Source of the DNA: Anoxybacillus tengchongensis
Lineage (GTDB): Bacteria > Bacillota > Bacilli > Bacillales > Anoxybacillaceae
Reading direction: 5' to 3'
Length of the DNA: 49,818 nucleotides
Assembly (NCBI RefSeq): GCF_014201585.1
Contig: NZ_JACHES010000014.1
Location: 1-49,818, forward strand
Shown piece by piece: positions 1 through 10,041 of the stretch (position 1 is the stretch's first letter; the number at the start of each line of letters is the position of its first letter). A model generated the notes under the pieces. It saw only the letters and a program-made list of their open reading frames with translations. It made no database searches and was not told the origin of the DNA. The position numbers were made by a program, and so were the translations under genes.

Positions 1-94
<94 letters not shown>

Positions 95-99
95 AATAG

Positions 100-131
100 A
101 AAGACCAAGACTAAATTGTCTTGGTCTTTTA
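100..131 (+). terminator. Intrinsic terminator of the upstream rRNA operon
   Basis: A perfect 12-bp stem (AAAGACCAAGAC at 100-111 with its complement at 118-129) and a 6-base loop, followed by T-rich DNA. It lies directly behind the 5S gene. Confidence 0.9.
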
Positions 132-170
132 TCTTTTTTTACCTTCCCGCACCAAATGATCGTTTTTTAA

Positions 171-200
171 GTATATTGTTATATGAAACTGGGAAAACTG
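171..200 (+). promoter_or_regulatory. Candidate sigma-F promoter of csfB
   Basis: GTATA at 171-175, a 15-base spacer, then GGGAAAACTG at 191-200. This fits the sigma-F pattern GywTA-N15-GGnrAnAnTw except for the last base. csfB is a known sigma-F gene in B. subtilis. The transcript would start close to the Shine-Dalgarno site, giving a very short leader. Confidence 0.6.
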
Positions 201-221
201 TTAGCGGGAGGTGGAGAACGG

Positions 222-404
222 ATGTCTTATAGTAAAACTTGTATGATATGTAACGAACAAAATAAAAATGGAATTTATATTTTTCATCATTTCATATGTA
301 TGAATTGTCATAACGATCTCATTCAAACTGAAACAAATGATGAGAAATATAAATTTTACGTTGATCGGTTGAAAAAAATAGGAGAGAATAAAATATATTC
401 ATAA
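222..404 (+). CDS. csfB: CsfB (Gin), anti-sigma factor of sporulation
   Basis: A 60-residue protein with two Cys-x-x-Cys pairs (CMIC near residue 7 and CMNC near residue 27), the zinc-binding layout of Gin/CsfB, and a C-terminal FYVDRLKKI-type segment shared with the B. subtilis protein. In B. subtilis, CsfB binds and inhibits sigma-G (and sigma-E), keeping late forespore genes silent until engulfment. The ATG at 222 is chosen because GGGAGGTGG at 206-214 is well spaced before it; an in-frame ATG at 183 lies upstream of the likely promoter. The position directly behind an rRNA operon matches B. subtilis. xpaC and yaaN, which follow it there, are absent here. Confidence 0.9.
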   Translation: MSYSKTCMICNEQNKNGIYIFHHFICMNCHNDLIQTETNDEKYKFYVDRLKKIGENKIYS

Positions 405-408
405 CTCA

Positions 409-445
409 AGGCCCCTACTATGATTAGGGCCTGTTTTATTTTAAT
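409..445 (+). terminator. Terminator behind csfB
   Basis: AGGCCCCTA (409-417) pairs with TAGGGCCT (425-432), with one bulged C, followed by GTTTTATTTT. Confidence 0.75.
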
Positions 446-485
446 ATAAATGTATAAAACAACATGAGTGAGGAAGCGGATAAAG

Positions 486-1910
486 ATGGATCAGACAAAC
501 ACACCTTTATATACGCTTTTATGCGAACATGCCTCAAAACAACCTATTTCATTTCATGTGCCAGGGCATAAATATGGAGCTGTGTTTTATGAAGAAGCTC
601 TTTTTTCTTTTGCGCCATTGTTGCATTTAGATGTAACTGAGCTTTCACATTTAGATGATTTACATCATCCAACAGGAGCAATTGAACAAGCGCAACAGTT
701 AGCGGCAAATTTGTATGGGGTAAAACGCACATATTTTTTAGTTAACGGTTCTACGGCTGGTAATTTGGCTATGATTGCAGCCGCGTGTGAAAAAAATAAA
801 AAAGTCATTGTACAACGTAATTGTCATAAATCCATTTTGCATGCGCTACATCTTGTTGGGGCAACACCAATTTTTATTTCCCCAGAATTTGATGAAGATG
901 TTCAAGTGATGTCTTTTGTGTCTTTTGAAACAATTTGTAATACGTTGCGCGAGCACCCAGATGCTGCTGCACTCATTTTAACAAATCCAAACTATTACGG
1001 TATGGCTATTGATTTAACAACAATCGTTCAATTAGCACATTCTTATCGAGTACCAGTTTTAGTTGATGAGGCACATGGTGCTCATTTTGTGCTCGGAGAA
1101 CCTTTTCCAAAATCATCTGTTGAGTGTGGAGCCGACATTGTTGTACAATCGGCCCATAAAACACTTCCAGCCATGACGATGGGATCTTTTCTACACTTTA
1201 ATAGCGAACTTATCGATGAACGTATGTTGAGATACTTTTTGCAAGTTTTCCAGACGAGTAGCCCGTCTTATCCAATCATGGCTTCACTCGATTTGGCACG
1301 CGCTTATGTAGCACGACAAACGCGTGAAACGATTGATGAAATAATTGTTCAAATTCAATTGTTTAAACAAGAATTGCGGACAATTGAAGCGATTCATGTT
1401 GTGGAATCAAGACATCCGCTTATTCGAACAGACTTATTAAAGATTACGTTACAAACACGTAGCGCACATTCAGGATATGAGTTACAACAATTATTAGAAA
1501 GAAATGGAATATTTACAGAGATGGCTGATCCGTATAATGTATTGCTTGTCTATCCGCTTGCGAAAATGAAACAACTACCAGCCATCGCAGATCGTATAAA
1601 GCGTGCGTTGCAATCTATTCGTAGCAAGCCGAAAAATGAACGAGTGCAATTCCAGTTACCGAAGCATTGCCATGCGGTAAGTTACGAATGGACGAAAGGT
1701 CGCCAAACAAAAAAAATTTTGCTTCACGATGCAATTGGGTGTGTTTGCGCTCAAATGGTTGTCCCTTATCCACCCGGGATTCCTATTTTACTTATCGGGG
1801 AAATTGTAACAAAGCAGCATATTGAGCTCATTCAGCATTTGAAGAAAACGGATGCCTATTTTCAAACAGATATAGACGGAGATTACATCGAAGTGTTCCA
1901 GGAGGTATGA
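486..1910 (+). CDS. yaaO: PLP-dependent Orn/Lys/Arg decarboxylase family protein (YaaO)
   Basis: A 474-residue fold-type I PLP enzyme of the Orn/Lys/Arg decarboxylase family. Visible marks are FHVPGHKYG near the N-terminus, [16 protein letters not shown] for the PLP-binding aspartate, and SAHKT with the Schiff-base lysine at about residue 225. The C-terminal decarboxylase domain ends with IPYPPG-like PYPPGIPIL. It resembles B. subtilis YaaO, whose substrate is not settled; related enzymes decarboxylate arginine or lysine. ATG 486 is preferred over GTG 468 because AGGAAG at 471-476 sits 9 bases before it. It is followed one base later by tmk, so the two are cotranscribed. Confidence 0.85.
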   Translation: MDQTNTPLYTLLCEHASKQPISFHVPGHKYGAVFYEEALFSFAPLLHLDVTELSHLDDLHHPTGAIEQAQQLAANLYGVKRTYFLVNGSTAGNLAMIAAACEKNKKVIVQRNCHKSILHALHLVGATPIFISPEFDEDVQVMSFVSFETICNTLREHPDAAALILTNPNYYGMAIDLTTIVQLAHSYRVPVLVDEAHGAHFVLGEPFPKSSVECGADIVVQSAHKTLPAMTMGSFLHFNSELIDERMLRYFLQVFQTSSPSYPIMASLDLARAYVARQTRETIDEIIVQIQLFKQELRTIEAIHVVESRHPLIRTDLLKITLQTRSAHSGYELQQLLERNGIFTEMADPYNVLLVYPLAKMKQLPAIADRIKRALQSIRSKPKNERVQFQLPKHCHAVSYEWTKGRQTKKILLHDAIGCVCAQMVVPYPPGIPILLIGEIVTKQHIELIQHLKKTDAYFQTDIDGDYIEVFQEV

Positions 1911-1911
1911 T

Positions 1912-2541
1912 ATGAACTATTTATTTTTTTCATTTGAAGGTCCCGAGGGGGCAGGGAAAACAACGATCGTCCACATGCTAAAGGATTATTTAACGGAACA
2001 ACATGTTGATGTTGTGGCGACACGTGAGCCAGGAGGAATCGATATTGCTGAGCAAATTCGTGCAATCATTTTACATCCTCATAATGAACGAATGGATGCC
2101 CGAACAGAAGCTTTGCTTTATGCTGCAGCGAGACGACAACATTTAGTTGAAAAAGTAATTCCTGCGTTGAAAGAGGGGAAAATAGTTCTTTGTGACCGCT
2201 TTATTGACAGCTCTCTAGCTTATCAAGGTGTAGCGCGTAGTTTAGGGATAGATGAGATATTAGCTATTAATGCGTTTGCCGTTGAGAATTGGATGCCTAC
2301 ATTAACGATTTATTTCGATATTGACCCAGCGCTTGGATTAGCGCGCATTCGCGAAAATGGATTGCGTGAAGTTAATCGACTTGATTTAGAGGAGCTAGCG
2401 TTTCATGAACGAGTACGTGACGGATATATGATGCTAATGGAACGTTTTCCAAACCGTATAAAAAAAGTCGATGCCACCCAATCGGTAACAAAAGTGTTTG
2501 AAGACGTATGGGCACTGATTGAGCCTTTGATTAGAAAGTGA
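1912..2541 (+). CDS. tmk: Thymidylate kinase
   Basis: A 209-residue kinase that phosphorylates dTMP to dTDP for DNA synthesis. The P-loop GPEGAGKTT spans residues 10-18, followed by TREPGG (substrate binding) and [13 protein letters not shown] (DR-x motif). The length is normal for bacterial Tmk. Its start nearly abuts the preceding decarboxylase gene, with GGAGG inside the end of that gene as ribosome site. In B. subtilis two small genes, yaaQ (darA, a cyclic-di-AMP receptor) and yaaR, stand between tmk and holB; here only 10 bases separate them. Confidence 0.97.
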   Translation: MNYLFFSFEGPEGAGKTTIVHMLKDYLTEQHVDVVATREPGGIDIAEQIRAIILHPHNERMDARTEALLYAAARRQHLVEKVIPALKEGKIVLCDRFIDSSLAYQGVARSLGIDEILAINAFAVENWMPTLTIYFDIDPALGLARIRENGLREVNRLDLEELAFHERVRDGYMMLMERFPNRIKKVDATQSVTKVFEDVWALIEPLIRK

Positions 2542-2551
2542 GGGGGTTGTT

Positions 2552-3550
2552 ATGTCTTGGAAAACGCTTGAAACAAATCAACCGCATGTAGCAAAAATGA
2601 TCGTTAACAGCATTAGAAAAGAAAGAGTGGCTCACGCCTATTTATTTGAAGGACAAAAAGGGACAGGCAAAAAGGAAGCGGCTCTTTTATTTGCTAAACG
2701 CCTTTTTTGTTTAGCAAATGTATATGATGAGCCTTGTGAAGCATGTGTCAACTGTCGACGCATTCAATCTGGTAATCATCCAGATGTTCATCTTGTTTCC
2801 CCAGATGGAAACTCCATCAAAAAACAACAAATTGAACAGTTACAAGAGGAGTTTACAAAAACGGCTGTTGAATCGAGCCGTAAATTATATATTATTGAAC
2901 ATGCTGATCAAATGACTGTTCAAGCAGCCAATAGTTTATTGAAATTTTTAGAGGAACCGTCAGCGAAAACGGTAGCGATTTTGTTAACAGAGCAGCTTCA
3001 TCGCATACTTCCGACAATTGTTTCACGTTGCCAAGTGATTTCTTTTCATCCATTGCCAACAGAGCGAATATACGCTTATTTACAACAACAAGGTGTAGCG
3101 CGGGGGTTAGCTATATTGGCTGCAAGAGTAACGAACAGTTTGGAAGAAGCACTTCAGCTAAGCCAAGATGATTGGTTTGCACAAGCACGAAAAATAGTGG
3201 TACAATTATATGAAGCATTAAACAAGCAATATGTACAAGCGTTGCTTGTCATTCAGCAACATTGGCTCACTCATTTTACAAATAAAGAGCAAATGAATAT
3301 AGGATTAGACTTATTATTATATTTATATAAAGACTTGTTATATGTATTACTTGGAGAAGAACAACAAATTGCATATGATGATTGCATGACTGAATTTCAG
3401 CAGTCGCGTTTTCTTTATTCTGAAAAGCAAATTGCTCAACATATGAGAGCGATTTTACAGGCAAAAGCGCGGTTGCATACGAATATGAATCCGCAGCTTT
3501 TAATGGAACAGTTAGTATTGCAGTTGCGGGAGGGATCTGCGTTTGTATGA
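2552..3550 (+). CDS. holB: DNA polymerase III delta' subunit
   Basis: A 332-residue clamp-loader subunit that helps load the beta clamp at the replication fork. It has the AAA+ N-terminus with HAYLFEGQKGTGKK (Walker A-like, about residues 28-41), a four-cysteine zinc module (C...CEACVNC), NSLLKFLEEP and the SRC-type IVSRCQ sensor motif. The C-terminal collar domain is less conserved. The gene begins after a strong GAGGGGG site and overlaps ricT by 8 bases, so translation is probably coupled. Confidence 0.95.
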   Translation: MSWKTLETNQPHVAKMIVNSIRKERVAHAYLFEGQKGTGKKEAALLFAKRLFCLANVYDEPCEACVNCRRIQSGNHPDVHLVSPDGNSIKKQQIEQLQEEFTKTAVESSRKLYIIEHADQMTVQAANSLLKFLEEPSAKTVAILLTEQLHRILPTIVSRCQVISFHPLPTERIYAYLQQQGVARGLAILAARVTNSLEEALQLSQDDWFAQARKIVVQLYEALNKQYVQALLVIQQHWLTHFTNKEQMNIGLDLLLYLYKDLLYVLLGEEQQIAYDDCMTEFQQSRFLYSEKQIAQHMRAILQAKARLHTNMNPQLLMEQLVLQLREGSAFV

Positions 3551-4370
3551 AGTTGTAGGCGTTCGTTTTAAAAAAGCAGGAAAGATTTATTATTTCGATC
3601 CGGGAGACTTACCAATTTCAAACGGTGACTATGTTATTGTTGAAACGGTTCGTGGTATTGAATTTGGAAAAGTTGTTGTAGCTAAAAAACAAGTCGATGA
3701 AAAAGATATTGTTTTACCGTTAAAAAAAGTTATTCGCTTGGCCGATCAAAAAGACAAACTTGTTGTAGAAGAAAATAAAAAAGCAGCAGAAGAAGCGTAC
3801 GACATTTGTTTGAAAAAAGTAGAAGAACACGGACTAGAGATGAAGCTCGTCGATGTGGAATATACATTTGATCGTAATAAAATCATTTTTTATTTTACTG
3901 CTGATGGACGAGTTGATTTTCGTGAACTTGTCAAAGATTTGGCAGCTATTTTTCGTACAAGAATTGAGTTAAGACAAATTGGTGTTCGCGATGAAGCGAA
4001 AATGTTAGGTGGTATCGGTCCGTGTGGGCGTATGCTTTGTTGTTCGACGTTTTTAGGCGACTTCGATCCTGTTTCTATAAAAATGGCGAAAGATCAAAAT
4101 TTATCGTTAAATCCGACAAAAATATCAGGATTATGCGGTCGATTAATGTGCTGTTTAAAATATGAAAACGACGAATATGAGACTGCGAAAGAACAGCTAC
4201 CTGATTTAGGAGAAATGATTGAAACTCCCCTTGGATTAGGGAAAGTGGTTGGACTAAATATTTTAGAACGAGTGCTACAAGTTGAGTTAGTTGAAAAAGA
4301 ACGGGTGGTCGAGTATACAATTGACGAATTGATAAAAGAAAAAGTTCTTCCTACTCAAGCCACAGAGTGA
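3543..4370 (+). CDS. ricT: RicT (YaaT), PSP1-domain regulator of RNase Y
   Basis: A 275-residue PSP1-domain protein nearly collinear with B. subtilis YaaT. Cysteine-rich motifs GPCGRMLCCSTFLGDF and GLCGRLMCCLKYE are clearly visible; in B. subtilis the RicA-RicF-RicT complex carries [4Fe-4S] clusters, assists RNase Y-dependent mRNA maturation and promotes Spo0A phosphorylation, competence and biofilm formation. The start is a TTG at 3543 (first residues MYEVVGVRFKKAGK) inside the end of holB, with GGGAGGG at 3528-3534 eight bases upstream. The holB/ricT/yabA order is conserved. Confidence 0.93.
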   Translation: MYEVVGVRFKKAGKIYYFDPGDLPISNGDYVIVETVRGIEFGKVVVAKKQVDEKDIVLPLKKVIRLADQKDKLVVEENKKAAEEAYDICLKKVEEHGLEMKLVDVEYTFDRNKIIFYFTADGRVDFRELVKDLAAIFRTRIELRQIGVRDEAKMLGGIGPCGRMLCCSTFLGDFDPVSIKMAKDQNLSLNPTKISGLCGRLMCCLKYENDEYETAKEQLPDLGEMIETPLGLGKVVGLNILERVLQVELVEKERVVEYTIDELIKEKVLPTQATE

Positions 4371-4385
4371 TGGGGTGGATGGCGC

Positions 4386-4733
4386 GTGAATAAAAAAGAG
4401 ATTTTTCAATCTGTAACAAGTATCGAGGAGCAAATTGCTCATTTGTATAAACAGCTAGGGGAGCTGAAAAGTTATCTTGGAGAGCTAATCGAAGAAAATC
4501 ATCATCTTCAAGTTGAAAATGACCATTTGCGTAGACGTCTCGAACAATTATCTGAGCAAAAAGTGGAACAAGGCAAAAAACAAACGAAGGCAAAATTAGT
4601 TGATATCGGTGAAGGATATGACAACTTAGCTCGTCTGTATCAAGAAGGTTTTCACATTTGTAATGTACATTACGGCAGTTTGCGGACCCATGGAGATTGC
4701 TTGTTTTGTTTGTCATTTTTAAATAAAAAATAG
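4386..4733 (+). CDS. yabA: YabA, negative regulator of replication initiation
   Basis: A 115-residue protein with an N-terminal leucine-rich coiled coil (about residues 1-60, with repeated EE/L heptads) and a C-terminal zinc domain HICNVHYG...CLFC. This is the YabA plan: the coil tetramerises, and the zinc domain contacts DnaA and DnaN to limit initiation at oriC. The start is GTG 4386 with GGGGTGG a few bases upstream. The stop codon lies inside the stem of the following terminator. Confidence 0.95.
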   Translation: MNKKEIFQSVTSIEEQIAHLYKQLGELKSYLGELIEENHHLQVENDHLRRRLEQLSEQKVEQGKKQTKAKLVDIGEGYDNLARLYQEGFHICNVHYGSLRTHGDCLFCLSFLNKK

Positions 4734-4770
4734 CCTTTCTGACGAATGGTCTGGAAGGCTATTTTGTTGT
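4727..4770 (+). terminator. Terminator behind yabA
   Basis: AAAATAGCCTT (4727-4737) pairs with AAGGCTATTTT (4755-4765), loop of 17, then TGTTG. Only about 20 bases separate it from the next gene. Confidence 0.75.
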
Positions 4771-4787
4771 AGAAAGAGGGATGAAAT

Positions 4788-5522
4788 ATGTTGCGTGAAG
4801 ACGAACGGCTTGACTATTTGTTAGCAGAAGATATGAAAATTATTCAAAGCCCATCTGTATTTGCGTTTTCACTTGATGCGGTGTTGTTAGCGAATTTTGT
4901 ATATGTCCCGATTCAAAAAGGTAATTTAGTTGATTTATGCACAGGGAATGGCGTCATCCCGTTGCTATTAAGTAAACGAACAAAAGGAAAAATTATAGGT
5001 GTGGAAATTCAAGAAAAGATTTATGACATGGCGAAACGAAGCGTGCAATACAACGAATTAGAAGAGCAAATTGAAATCATTCACGGAGATATTAAACATA
5101 TGCCGGCTTATGTTGGACATAGTAAATTTGATGTCGTGACGTGTAACCCTCCTTATTTTCCAACGCCAAATGAGGAAGAGATCAATAAAAATGAACATTT
5201 TGCTATTGCACGTCATGAAATTTATTGCACGCTAGAGGATGTTATCCGCGTCAGCAGTCAATTGCTCAAACAAGGTGGGAAAGCTGCTTTTGTCCATCGG
5301 CCGGAGCGGTTGTTAGATATCGTGACATTGATGAGACAATACCGTTTAGAGCCGAAGCGTTTACGTTTTGTTTATCCAAAGGAAGGGAAAGAAGCAAATA
5401 CCATTTTAATTGAAGGAATGAAAGACGGAAATAAAGGATTGAAAATATTACCTCCCCTCATTGTATACGAACAAAACGGGGAGTATACGAGCGAGTTAAA
5501 ACATATTTTATATGGGGAATGA
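4788..5522 (+). CDS. trmN6: tRNA1(Val) A37 N6-methyltransferase-like protein (YabB/TrmN6)
   Basis: A 244-residue SAM-dependent methyltransferase. The SAM site is [14 protein letters not shown], and the catalytic NPPY motif typical of N6-adenine methylation lies at residues 120-123. E. coli TrmN6 methylates A37 of tRNA1(Val), and this is the usual annotation of the B. subtilis YabB family; the substrate here is inferred. Its stop is 6 bases before rsmI. The small GIY-YIG gene yazA, found between yabB and yabC in B. subtilis, is absent. Confidence 0.9.
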   Translation: MLREDERLDYLLAEDMKIIQSPSVFAFSLDAVLLANFVYVPIQKGNLVDLCTGNGVIPLLLSKRTKGKIIGVEIQEKIYDMAKRSVQYNELEEQIEIIHGDIKHMPAYVGHSKFDVVTCNPPYFPTPNEEEINKNEHFAIARHEIYCTLEDVIRVSSQLLKQGGKAAFVHRPERLLDIVTLMRQYRLEPKRLRFVYPKEGKEANTILIEGMKDGNKGLKILPPLIVYEQNGEYTSELKHILYGE

Positions 5523-5528
5523 GACGAT

Positions 5529-6395
5529 ATGAACGAACAAAAAAGTTTTATCGGTGAAGATGAAAAAGGGATTTTATACATTGTCCCGACGCCAATCGGC
5601 AATTTAGAAGACATGACGTTGCGCGCGATCGAAACGTTACGAACGGTTGATTTCATTGCGGCCGAAGATACACGTCAAACGAAAAAATTGCTCAGTCATT
5701 TCGATATTCATACGCCGCTTGTAAGTTACCATGAACATAATAAACAAGCGAGAGGTGAGCATATTATTGCCTCTCTTTTGCAAGGGAAACACGTCGCTTT
5801 AGTGAGTGATGCAGGAACGCCGACTATTTCCGATCCAGGTCACGAACTTGTTGTTGAAGCGTTACAAGCACAATGTAAAGTTGTGCCCCTTCCCGGGGCG
5901 AATGCAGCTATCACGGCGCTAACGGCTTCTGGACTACCGACAACTCATTTTTATTTTTACGGATTTTTATCCCGTCATAAAAAAGAAAAGAAGCAAGAGC
6001 TTGAACAATTAAAACATATAAAGGATACGCTTATTTTTTATGAGGCACCGCATCGTCTTCAAGAAACGTTAACGATCATGCATGATATATTTGGAAATCG
6101 AAAAATGGCTGTGGCGCGAGAACTAACAAAAAAATTCGAACAATTTATTCGTGGAACGATTGAAGAAGTGATCCATTGGGCAGAACACCATGAAGTACGA
6201 GGAGAGTTTTGCCTTCTTGTGGAAGGGAATCATATGCCAGATGAAGAATCAGTATGGTGGGATGATTTAACGATTGTTGAACATGTCAATTATTACATGG
6301 AAGCGAAACAATATACTTCGAAAGAAGCAATTAAACAAGTAGCGAAAGATCGACAATTGCCAAAACGGGATATATATGAAGCGTATCATAAGTAA
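5529..6395 (+). CDS. rsmI: 16S rRNA (cytidine1402-2'-O)-methyltransferase
   Basis: A 288-residue tetrapyrrole-methylase-fold enzyme. The N-terminus reads LYIVPTPIGNLEDMTLRA, followed by EDTRQTKKLL, YHEHN and VSDAGTPTISDPG, all hallmarks of RsmI (YabC). It 2'-O-methylates C1402 in the ribosomal P site. It is probably in one transcript with trmN6, forming an RNA-modification pair, and ends in the left arm of a bidirectional terminator shared with convergent abrB. Confidence 0.95.
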   Translation: MNEQKSFIGEDEKGILYIVPTPIGNLEDMTLRAIETLRTVDFIAAEDTRQTKKLLSHFDIHTPLVSYHEHNKQARGEHIIASLLQGKHVALVSDAGTPTISDPGHELVVEALQAQCKVVPLPGANAAITALTASGLPTTHFYFYGFLSRHKKEKKQELEQLKHIKDTLIFYEAPHRLQETLTIMHDIFGNRKMAVARELTKKFEQFIRGTIEEVIHWAEHHEVRGEFCLLVEGNHMPDEESVWWDDLTIVEHVNYYMEAKQYTSKEAIKQVAKDRQLPKRDIYEAYHK

Positions 6396-6430
6396 AAAAG
6401 TTTCTCTAGAAAAATCTAGAGAAACTTTTT
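6395..6430. terminator. Bidirectional terminator between rsmI and abrB
   Basis: A 16-bp perfect stem (6395-6410 with 6415-6430) with an AAAA loop. The A-run on the left and the T-run on the right let it serve rsmI (+) and abrB (-) equally. Confidence 0.9.
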
Positions 6431-6713
6431 ATTTTGATTGTTGAAGAAGGTTTTGAATTTCTTGTAATAATGCTTCTGCGCCTTCTTTGCTTAAAATGAT
6501 TTTTCCATCAGCAAGTTTAAAGTTGTCATCAGATACTTCCCCAGTGACTAAGCAAGTCATGTTTGGCTTGTATTTTTTCAAAATGATGCGTTCATCATCT
6601 ACATAAATTTCTAACGCATCTTTTTCTGCGATTCCTAATGTACGGCGCAATTCGATTGGAATAACAACACGACCTAATTCATCGACTTTACGAACAATAC
6701 CTGTTGATTTCAT
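6429..6713 (-). CDS. abrB: Transition-state regulator AbrB
   Basis: A 94-residue swapped-hairpin AbrB protein: the N-terminal DNA-binding half reads MKSTGIVRKVDELGRVVIPI then ELRRTLGI, and the C-terminal half carries the MTCLVTGE multimerisation segment. AbrB represses many post-exponential genes and is itself shut off by phosphorylated Spo0A. It is the only minus-strand gene in the window, convergent with rsmI and divergent from metG. A GGAGAGG ribosome site precedes the ATG. Its upstream region carries a sigma-A promoter and Spo0A boxes placed as in B. subtilis. Confidence 0.97.
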   Translation of the reverse strand: MKSTGIVRKVDELGRVVIPIELRRTLGIAEKDALEIYVDDERIILKKYKPNMTCLVTGEVSDDNFKLADGKIILSKEGAEALLQEIQNLLQQSK

Positions 6714-6776
6714 ATTCTTTCTCCTCTCCTTTTTTCATCTTTTTTCGTCAATATTCGACAAAATCTCTATGGATTT

Positions 6777-6805
6777 ATCATAACAACTTTTCCATTAAGC
6801 GTCAA
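6777..6805 (-). promoter_or_regulatory. Sigma-A promoter of abrB
   Basis: On the minus strand, TTGACG (6805-6800), 17 bases, TATGAT (6782-6777). The start would be near 6770, which puts the tandem Spo0A boxes at 6744-6760 just downstream, the arrangement of the repressed B. subtilis abrB promoter. A second minus-strand TATAAT (6878-6873) lies upstream with a Spo0A box right behind it but no clear -35. Confidence 0.8.
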
Positions 6806-6808
6806 TCC

Positions 6809-6863
6809 TTTTATATGCAACAATAAAAAAAAATGTATGTTTTACATGTCGTTGCATATAAAA
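6809..6863. repeat. 13-bp inverted repeat upstream of the abrB promoter
   Basis: TTTTATATGCAAC (6809-6821) is perfectly repeated in inverse at 6851-6863, separated by 29 bases. It sits just upstream of the abrB -35 box and touches a Spo0A box. It could be an autoregulatory or other operator. Confidence 0.7.
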
Positions 6864-7068
6864 TTCGACAAAATTATAGTTGAAATGACAAAAACCAAAT
6901 GATTTTACAAGAGATGCATAACAGTTTTTAACTACTTTTCAAGACGATACAAACCTTATTATAAGGATTATTCGACAAAATTCAACATAAATTCGACAAA
7001 ATCCTCGTTATTTTTTCGACAAAATTCGACACAAGTGAGCTGTTTACCGACAATCTCATGTCGAATAG

Positions 7069-7098
7069 TTGACAGCGCTCTCTATTTTTATGTATATT
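7069..7098 (+). promoter_or_regulatory. Sigma-A promoter of metG
   Basis: TTGACA (7069-7074), 18 bases, TATATT (7093-7098). An inverted Spo0A box (TGTCGAA, 7059-7065) ends three bases before the -35, so Spo0A could influence metG. Confidence 0.7.
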
Positions 7099-7105
7099 TT
7101 GGTGA

Positions 7106-9155
<2,050 letters not shown>

Positions 9156-9157
<2 letters not shown>

Positions 9158-9189
9158 AGAGGTGTTGCAAAGACACCTCTTTGTTTCTA
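9156..9189 (+). terminator. Terminator behind metG
   Basis: AAAGAGGTGT (9156-9165) pairs perfectly with 9173-9182, followed by GTTTCT. Confidence 0.8.
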
Positions 9190-9273
9190 TTTTGTAATGC
9201 AATTGTTATATAGCTGTGATTTATGTAACGATATTGTATGGTAAACTGAACATCGGAAGAAAAGAGGGGTCAT

Positions 9274-10041
9274 ATGTTATTTGATACACATGCACATTTA
9301 AATGCGACACAATTTAACGAAGATGTTGAACAAGTCATTGAGCGAGCACGTGCAGAAGGTGTGTCACATATTGTCGTTGTCGGTTTTGATCGCCCGACCA
9401 TTCAGCGGGCAATAAAATTAGCTGAGCAATACTCTTTTATTTATGCAGCTGTCGGATGGCATCCTGTTGATGCAATTCATATGACGGATGAAGATCTCAC
9501 TATGATTGAACGTTTAGCATCACATCCGAAAGTCGTCGCACTTGGTGAAATGGGACTAGATTATTATTGGGATCAATCGCCAAAAGAAGTACAAAAAGAA
9601 GTATTTCGAAAACAAATTCGTTTAGCGAAAAAGGTAAAATTGCCGATAATTATACATAATCGCGATGCGACAGCCGATATTGTTCACATTTTACAAGAAG
9701 AGCATGCAGAGGAAGTCGGAGGCGTGATGCATTGTTTTAGCGGAAGTATAGAAGTGGCACGTCAATGCATCGATATGAATTTTTATATTTCATTTGGCGG
9801 TCCTGTTACGTTTAAAAACGCAAAAAAACCAAAAGAAGTGGCAAAAGAAATTCCGCTTAATCGGCTACTTATTGAAACGGACTGTCCATATTTAACGCCA
9901 CATCCGTTTCGGGGAAAGCGGAACGAACCAAGCTATGTAAAGTATGTTGCTGAAGCGATCGCCGAATTAAAAGGGTTATCTTTTGAAGAAGTTGCTCAAA
10001 AAACGTCCGACAACGCCAAGCGATTATTCGGCATTATTTGA
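9274..10041 (+). CDS. yabD: TatD-family metal-dependent deoxyribonuclease (YabD)
   Basis: A 255-residue TIM-barrel hydrolase of the TatD family. Metal ligands are visible as DTHAHL (residues 4-9), GEMGLDYY, IIHNRDA, HCFSGS and ETDCPYL. TatD proteins are Mg-dependent 3'-5' exonucleases on DNA/RNA; the cellular role of the B. subtilis homologue is not firmly known. The ribosome site AGAGGGG precedes the ATG. The position between metG and yabE is conserved. Confidence 0.93.
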   Translation: MLFDTHAHLNATQFNEDVEQVIERARAEGVSHIVVVGFDRPTIQRAIKLAEQYSFIYAAVGWHPVDAIHMTDEDLTMIERLASHPKVVALGEMGLDYYWDQSPKEVQKEVFRKQIRLAKKVKLPIIIHNRDATADIVHILQEEHAEEVGGVMHCFSGSIEVARQCIDMNFYISFGGPVTFKNAKKPKEVAKEIPLNRLLIETDCPYLTPHPFRGKRNEPSYVKYVAEAIAELKGLSFEEVAQKTSDNAKRLFGII

